Assembly: GCA_019449655.1 (NCBI GenBank)
Contig: JAHQXD010000001.1
Span: 585,562-649,561 of the forward strand
Reading direction: 5' to 3'
From: Ferrigenium straubiae
GTDB lineage: Bacteria; Pseudomonadota; Gammaproteobacteria; Burkholderiales; Gallionellaceae
Length of the DNA stretch: 64,000 bases
In this document: piece after piece, positions 60,903 to 64,000 of the stretch
How positions within the stretch are numbered: position 1 is the stretch's first letter
Layout: every line of letters begins with the position of its first letter
The notes under the pieces: generated by a model
Told to the model about the DNA's origin: nothing
Database searches by the model: none
The model's input: only the letters and a program-made list of their open reading frames with translations
Made by a program: the position numbers and the translations under genes

Positions 60903-61364
60903 CTACCCCACCGCTGGAATGTCAGCCAGCCAGGTGCGAACCCTGGCCTGCGCTTGTTCCAGATTGACCGCCGCGTTGTGGCTCAACGGGTCGCCCAGCT
61001 CGAAACCGTAACCGCGGATACGCAGCAGGAAAGCGGGCGGCGCATCCTCTCCATACACCTGCCGGTAGCTATGCAGCAGCGCAAACGGCGTCATCGCATG
61101 ACTGGTGTAGCTGTGGTCATGCGCGGCAGCGATCTCCGAAAAGTGAAACGGCTCAACACAGGACATATCCGCATCGACGAACAGCACCGCGCTGCGCCCG
61201 GCCAGGTCGGTGACATGCTCGACCTGCAACTGGTAATCCTCGATCAGCTCGACCCGCCCTACCGTACCTTCCAAGCCTTCAAGGCTGCGCACCAGCAGCG
61301 GAGCCAGTGCATCGTCACCGCGCGATTCGTTGCCGATGGCGAAGACCAGGATGGGCGCTGCCAT
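60903..61364 (-). CDS. hoxW: hydrogenase maturation protease HoxW
   Basis: A 153-residue endopeptidase of the HyaD/HybD/HoxW family. It has the metal-binding GNESRGDDALAP with the conserved Glu and Asp, and VDADMSC. Proteases of this family cut the C-terminal extension of the [NiFe] large subunit after nickel insertion. The ATG overlaps the hoxH stop as TGATG. It should process the HoxH encoded immediately upstream. Confidence 0.9.
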   Translation of the reverse strand: MAAPILVFAIGNESRGDDALAPLLVRSLEGLEGTVGRVELIEDYQLQVEHVTDLAGRSAVLFVDADMSCVEPFHFSEIAAAHDHSYTSHAMTPFALLHSYRQVYGEDAPPAFLLRIRGYGFELGDPLSHNAAVNLEQAQARVRTWLADIPAVG

Positions 61365-62851
61365 CAGCACTGTGCGCAGAACGTTCCATCCGACGAGCGC
61401 GTCAGCACATCGACCCACCCCCCTCCGGCATCCAGCAGCTCCACCTCCAGCGGCATCTTGCCCAGCGCATGGGTCGCGCAGGACAGGCAGGGATCGAAGG
61501 CGCGGATCGCCACTTCTATATGGTTCAGTAGTCCCTCGGTGAGTTTGCGCCCGTCGAGATATTGCCGCGCCACCTGGCGGATCGCCTCGTTCATCGCCTG
61601 GTTGTTGTGCGTGGTGGAGACGATCAGGTTGCAGCGCGTAATCTGGTCGTGCTCGTCCACCTTGTAGTGGTGGATCAGCGTGCCGCGCGGCGCTTCGATC
61701 ACACCGACGCCGCGCTCCTGGCGCTCCCCAATGTTGACCAGATCATTGCCCTGCAGGTCGGGATCGTGCAGCAGCTCCTGGATGACCTCGGCGGCATGCA
61801 GCATCTCGATCATGCGCGCCCAGTGGAAGCCCAGCGTCGCGCCCGCCGCACGGCCGGCATCGAAGGCGAGGAACTCCTTGCGCTGCGCTTCGGCCAGCAG
61901 CGTCGGGATGAAGTCGCACTGCGCCACGCGGCTCAAGGGCCCGACACGGTACCAGCCCTGCTCCGGCCCGAGGCTGCGCAGGAACGGGAATTTCATGTAC
62001 GACCACGGCTTCACGTCCTCGAAGATCACGTCCCAGTAGTGGCGGTAGTCGTAGTGGTCGAACAGCGTGTTGCCGTCCCTGTCGCGCGCACGCAGCCCGC
62101 CGTGATACAGGTCCAGCGCGCCGTCACTGCGCACCAGGTTGAGCGTGTGCGCCGCGAAGCGCCCGAAGCCGTTGTACAGGTCGAGGTTCTGCTCGAACAA
62201 CTGCCGCGCCATCGCCACCGCGTCGCGGCTCCATGCGATCATCTGCTCTATATCTTTCAGGAGGTAGTCGCGCTCCTCGGTGCTCACGTTTTTGTTCACC
62301 CCGCCGGGAATAGAGCCGGTGCCGTGCACGCGTTTGCCCGCTGTGACGCGAATCACCTCCTGCCCATATTTGCGCAGCAGCACGCCCTGTCTGGCGATCT
62401 CGGGATGGGCGGCCGCGATGCCGACGATGTTGCGCTGCGCGACATCCGAATCGAAACCGAACAGCAGATCGGGCGCGGAGAGATGGAAGAAATGCAGTGC
62501 GTGCGATTGCAGGATCTGGCCGTAGTGCATCAGCCGCCGCACCTTCTCCGCAGTCGGCGTGAGCGTCGCCCCGACGATCATGTCCATCGCCTTGGATGCC
62601 GCGATATGGTGGCTCACCGGGCAGATGCCGCAAAGCCGCTGCACCATCACCGGCGCCTCCCAATAGGGCCGCCCCTGCACGAATTTCTCGAAGCCGCGAA
62701 ACTCGACGATATGCAGCCGCACCTGGTGCACGCGGTCGTTCTCGTCGAGCAACAGCGTGACCTTGCCATGACCCTCGACGCGCGATACCGGGTCGATGGC
62801 GACGCGGCGCAGGTTCTCCGGGTGTTTAGCGGTTTCGAGGTCAGAGTTCAT
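61364..62851 (-). CDS. hoxH: NAD-reducing [NiFe] hydrogenase large subunit HoxH
   Basis: A 495-residue large subunit that holds the NiFe active site. The N-terminal cysteine motif RLCGICPVSHH (about 72-82) and the C-terminal DPCLSCATH (453-461) provide the four Cys ligands. A 34-residue extension after His461 awaits cleavage by HoxW. The sequence RVAIDPVSRVEGHGKV is the usual N-terminus of group 3d enzymes. GGGTGGGT precedes the ATG. Together with HoxY, HoxU and presumably HoxF it forms the soluble NAD-linked enzyme. Confidence 0.97.
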   Translation of the reverse strand: MNSDLETAKHPENLRRVAIDPVSRVEGHGKVTLLLDENDRVHQVRLHIVEFRGFEKFVQGRPYWEAPVMVQRLCGICPVSHHIAASKAMDMIVGATLTPTAEKVRRLMHYGQILQSHALHFFHLSAPDLLFGFDSDVAQRNIVGIAAAHPEIARQGVLLRKYGQEVIRVTAGKRVHGTGSIPGGVNKNVSTEERDYLLKDIEQMIAWSRDAVAMARQLFEQNLDLYNGFGRFAAHTLNLVRSDGALDLYHGGLRARDRDGNTLFDHYDYRHYWDVIFEDVKPWSYMKFPFLRSLGPEQGWYRVGPLSRVAQCDFIPTLLAEAQRKEFLAFDAGRAAGATLGFHWARMIEMLHAAEVIQELLHDPDLQGNDLVNIGERQERGVGVIEAPRGTLIHHYKVDEHDQITRCNLIVSTTHNNQAMNEAIRQVARQYLDGRKLTEGLLNHIEVAIRAFDPCLSCATHALGKMPLEVELLDAGGGWVDVLTRSSDGTFCAQC

Positions 62852-62890
62852 TTACCCACCCATTTCGTGTCTTTCATGGACAAGAATTTT

Positions 62891-63430
62891 TCAATCATAT
62901 TTGATAAGCCCATGCCCCAGTTCCGGCGTCCTGCCCGCGATCAGGTCGGTGAGGAACTTCCAAATCGCGTCGCCCGAGGGCGGGCAGCCGGGGATGAAGT
63001 AGTCGATCTTCACCACTTCGTGCAGCGGATGCACCTTGTCGAGCGGCAGCGGCAGCTCCGGGTCGTTCGGGATATGGCCGTGCGCCAGCCCCGGTTCGGT
63101 GAGGTACACCTCGGTCAGGCAGGAGCCGAGGTCAAGGTGGTTGCGCTGCGCGGGCAGGCCGCCTGTGACGGCGCAGGCGCCGATGGAGATCAGTATCTTG
63201 CAGTTCTTCCGGAACTCGCGCAGCACATGCACGTTTTCCGCGTTGCAGATGCCGCCCTCGATGATGCCGATATCGCATGGCCCGCAATGCTTGATATCGG
63301 TGAGCGGCGAACGGTCGAATTCGACGAGGTCGAGCAGCGGGAACAACCGCTCGTCGATGTCGAGCAGCGACATGTGGCAGCCGAAGCAGCCCGCGAGCGA
63401 GGTGGTGGCGATGCGCAGTTTCTTGCTCAT
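62891..63430 (-). CDS. hoxY: NAD-reducing [NiFe] hydrogenase small subunit HoxY
   Basis: A 179-residue small subunit carrying one [4Fe-4S] cluster proximal to the active site. Ligand motifs are CFGCH, EGGICN, GACAVTGG and IPGCPPSGD. The short form without further clusters is normal for Hox-type enzymes. The start overlaps the hoxU stop as ATGA. Confidence 0.96.
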   Translation of the reverse strand: MSKKLRIATTSLAGCFGCHMSLLDIDERLFPLLDLVEFDRSPLTDIKHCGPCDIGIIEGGICNAENVHVLREFRKNCKILISIGACAVTGGLPAQRNHLDLGSCLTEVYLTEPGLAHGHIPNDPELPLPLDKVHPLHEVVKIDYFIPGCPPSGDAIWKFLTDLIAGRTPELGHGLIKYD

Positions 63431-64000
63431 GATCTCCCCTCGCAGGCGGGGCAGTCGCCGCCATCCGGGTGGCGCGGCGCGTCGTCCAGTGCCTGCGCGC
63501 TGACCGGGCGCTGGTCGTAGCGGCGCTTGCCGATCGGCACGCTGAAGCCCCTGCCCTTCCTCAGGATCACCCCGACCGGGCAGACCTGCATCGCCTTGTC
63601 GGTCAGCGCCATATCGGTATCCACGAGCTTGCCCGACTCGGCGTTGACGATGAGGTGCTTCCCGATGCCGCGCCCGGAGAAGGCGAACACGTTCTTCTTG
63701 TCCACCTCGCTCGATGCGCGCACGCACAGCTCGCAGAGGATGCAGCGGTTGTAGTCGAGCAGGATGTCCGGGTGCGAGGCATCCAGTGGACGGCTCGGGA
63801 ACAACTGGTCGAAGCGCGGCGTCATCATCTGCAGTTCGTAGGCGGTGGCCTGGAGTTGGCAGTTGCCGCTGGCCTCGCACGACGGACAGAAGTGGTTGCC
63901 CTCGACGAACAGCATCTGCACCAGCGTGCGGCGCAGGCCGTTCAGTTCCTCGATGTTGCTTTGCACTTCCAGCCCGGCCTCGGCTGGCAGGGTGCAGGAG
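63427..64000 (-). CDS. hoxU: hydrogenase diaphorase subunit HoxU (partial)
   Basis: About 190 C-terminal residues of HoxU; the gene continues past the right edge. Visible motifs are HFCPSCEASGNCQLQ, a [4Fe-4S]-type set CILCELC with a later CPVG, and the preceding SCTLPAEAGLEV typical just before the first cysteine cluster. HoxU passes electrons between HoxY and the NAD-binding HoxF. The 2Fe-2S N-terminal part lies outside the window. A frame-internal GTG at the edge is not taken as the start. Confidence 0.93.
   Translation of the reverse strand, partial: SCTLPAEAGLEVQSNIEELNGLRRTLVQMLFVEGNHFCPSCEASGNCQLQATAYELQMMTPRFDQLFPSRPLDASHPDILLDYNRCILCELCVRASSEVDKKNVFAFSGRGIGKHLIVNAESGKLVDTDMALTDKAMQVCPVGVILRKGRGFSVPIGKRRYDQRPVSAQALDDAPRHPDGGDCPACEGRS

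Overview
The window looks like the chromosome of a betaproteobacterium. The GC-rich codon usage, the map-glnD pair, the ExbB/ExbD/TonB proteins, the HoxFUYHW-type hydrogenase and the KpsMTEDCS capsule machinery are all compatible with a Nitrosomonadales/Gallionellaceae-type organism. That placement is an inference from gene content, not from a marker gene. No tRNA, rRNA or CRISPR array was seen.

Region 1 (1-10.5 kb) holds a FixJ-type two-component system (response regulator plus a six-PAS histidine kinase), a sulfotransferase, a Met/Cys-rich periplasmic protein next to a SCO1/SenC copper chaperone, the capsule Kdo-transferase gene kpsS, an orphan PAS/coiled-coil protein and a cold-shock protein. 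Two pairs of diverged non-coding repeats lie here. One pair (1-77 and 9134-9210, inverted) carries a TAGGTA-N4-TACCTA palindrome upstream of a possible -10 box. The other (7350-7394 and 8824-8870) lies upstream of SCO and kpsS.

Region 2 (10.5-29.9 kb, all minus strand) is one long capsule locus. In transcription order it is kpsM-kpsT-kpsE-kpsD-rfbC-rfbA-(sulfotransferase/coiled-coil/double-GT2 fusion)-(secreted unknown)-sulfotransferase-methyltransferase-GT2-glycosyltransferase-cysC-kpsC. The APS kinase CysC can supply PAPS to the sulfotransferases, so the product is probably a sulfated, possibly rhamnose-containing capsular polysaccharide exported by an ABC/KpsDE route. The fusion protein contains about twenty 14-residue coiled-coil repeats.

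Region 3 (30-32 kb) is the cold-shock type RNA helicase RhlE with a structured leader and a bidirectional terminator.

Region 4 (32-48 kb) is the most interesting part. One operon is TonB receptor, BNR-repeat protein with CxCC and CPHH motifs, thioredoxin, TonB, ExbB, ExbD. A second is TonB receptor, DUF4198-like protein, NapH-like polyferredoxin, CcdA/DsbD-like membrane protein. Divergent from the second is TolC-MacA-MacB. The control regions of both receptor operons share a near-palindromic element, TGYGRCA-N3-TGYCGCA, in several copies. I read this as a candidate co-regulated, electron-fed outer-membrane uptake system, perhaps for a metal or metal complex, with an exporter attached. It matches no named system I know.

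Region 5 (48-58 kb) has a glycine-zipper protein, map and glnD, an 872-residue tail-anchored coiled-coil protein, and a divergent pair of a histone-deacetylase-family protein and a Pat-type acetyltransferase, presumably a reversible lysine-acetylation pair. Region 6 (58-64 kb) has a thioester-reductase-like SDR protein, a decayed IS256-family transposase, a methyltransferase, and the 3' part of an NAD-linked [NiFe] hydrogenase operon (hoxU partial, hoxY, hoxH, hoxW) running off the right end.
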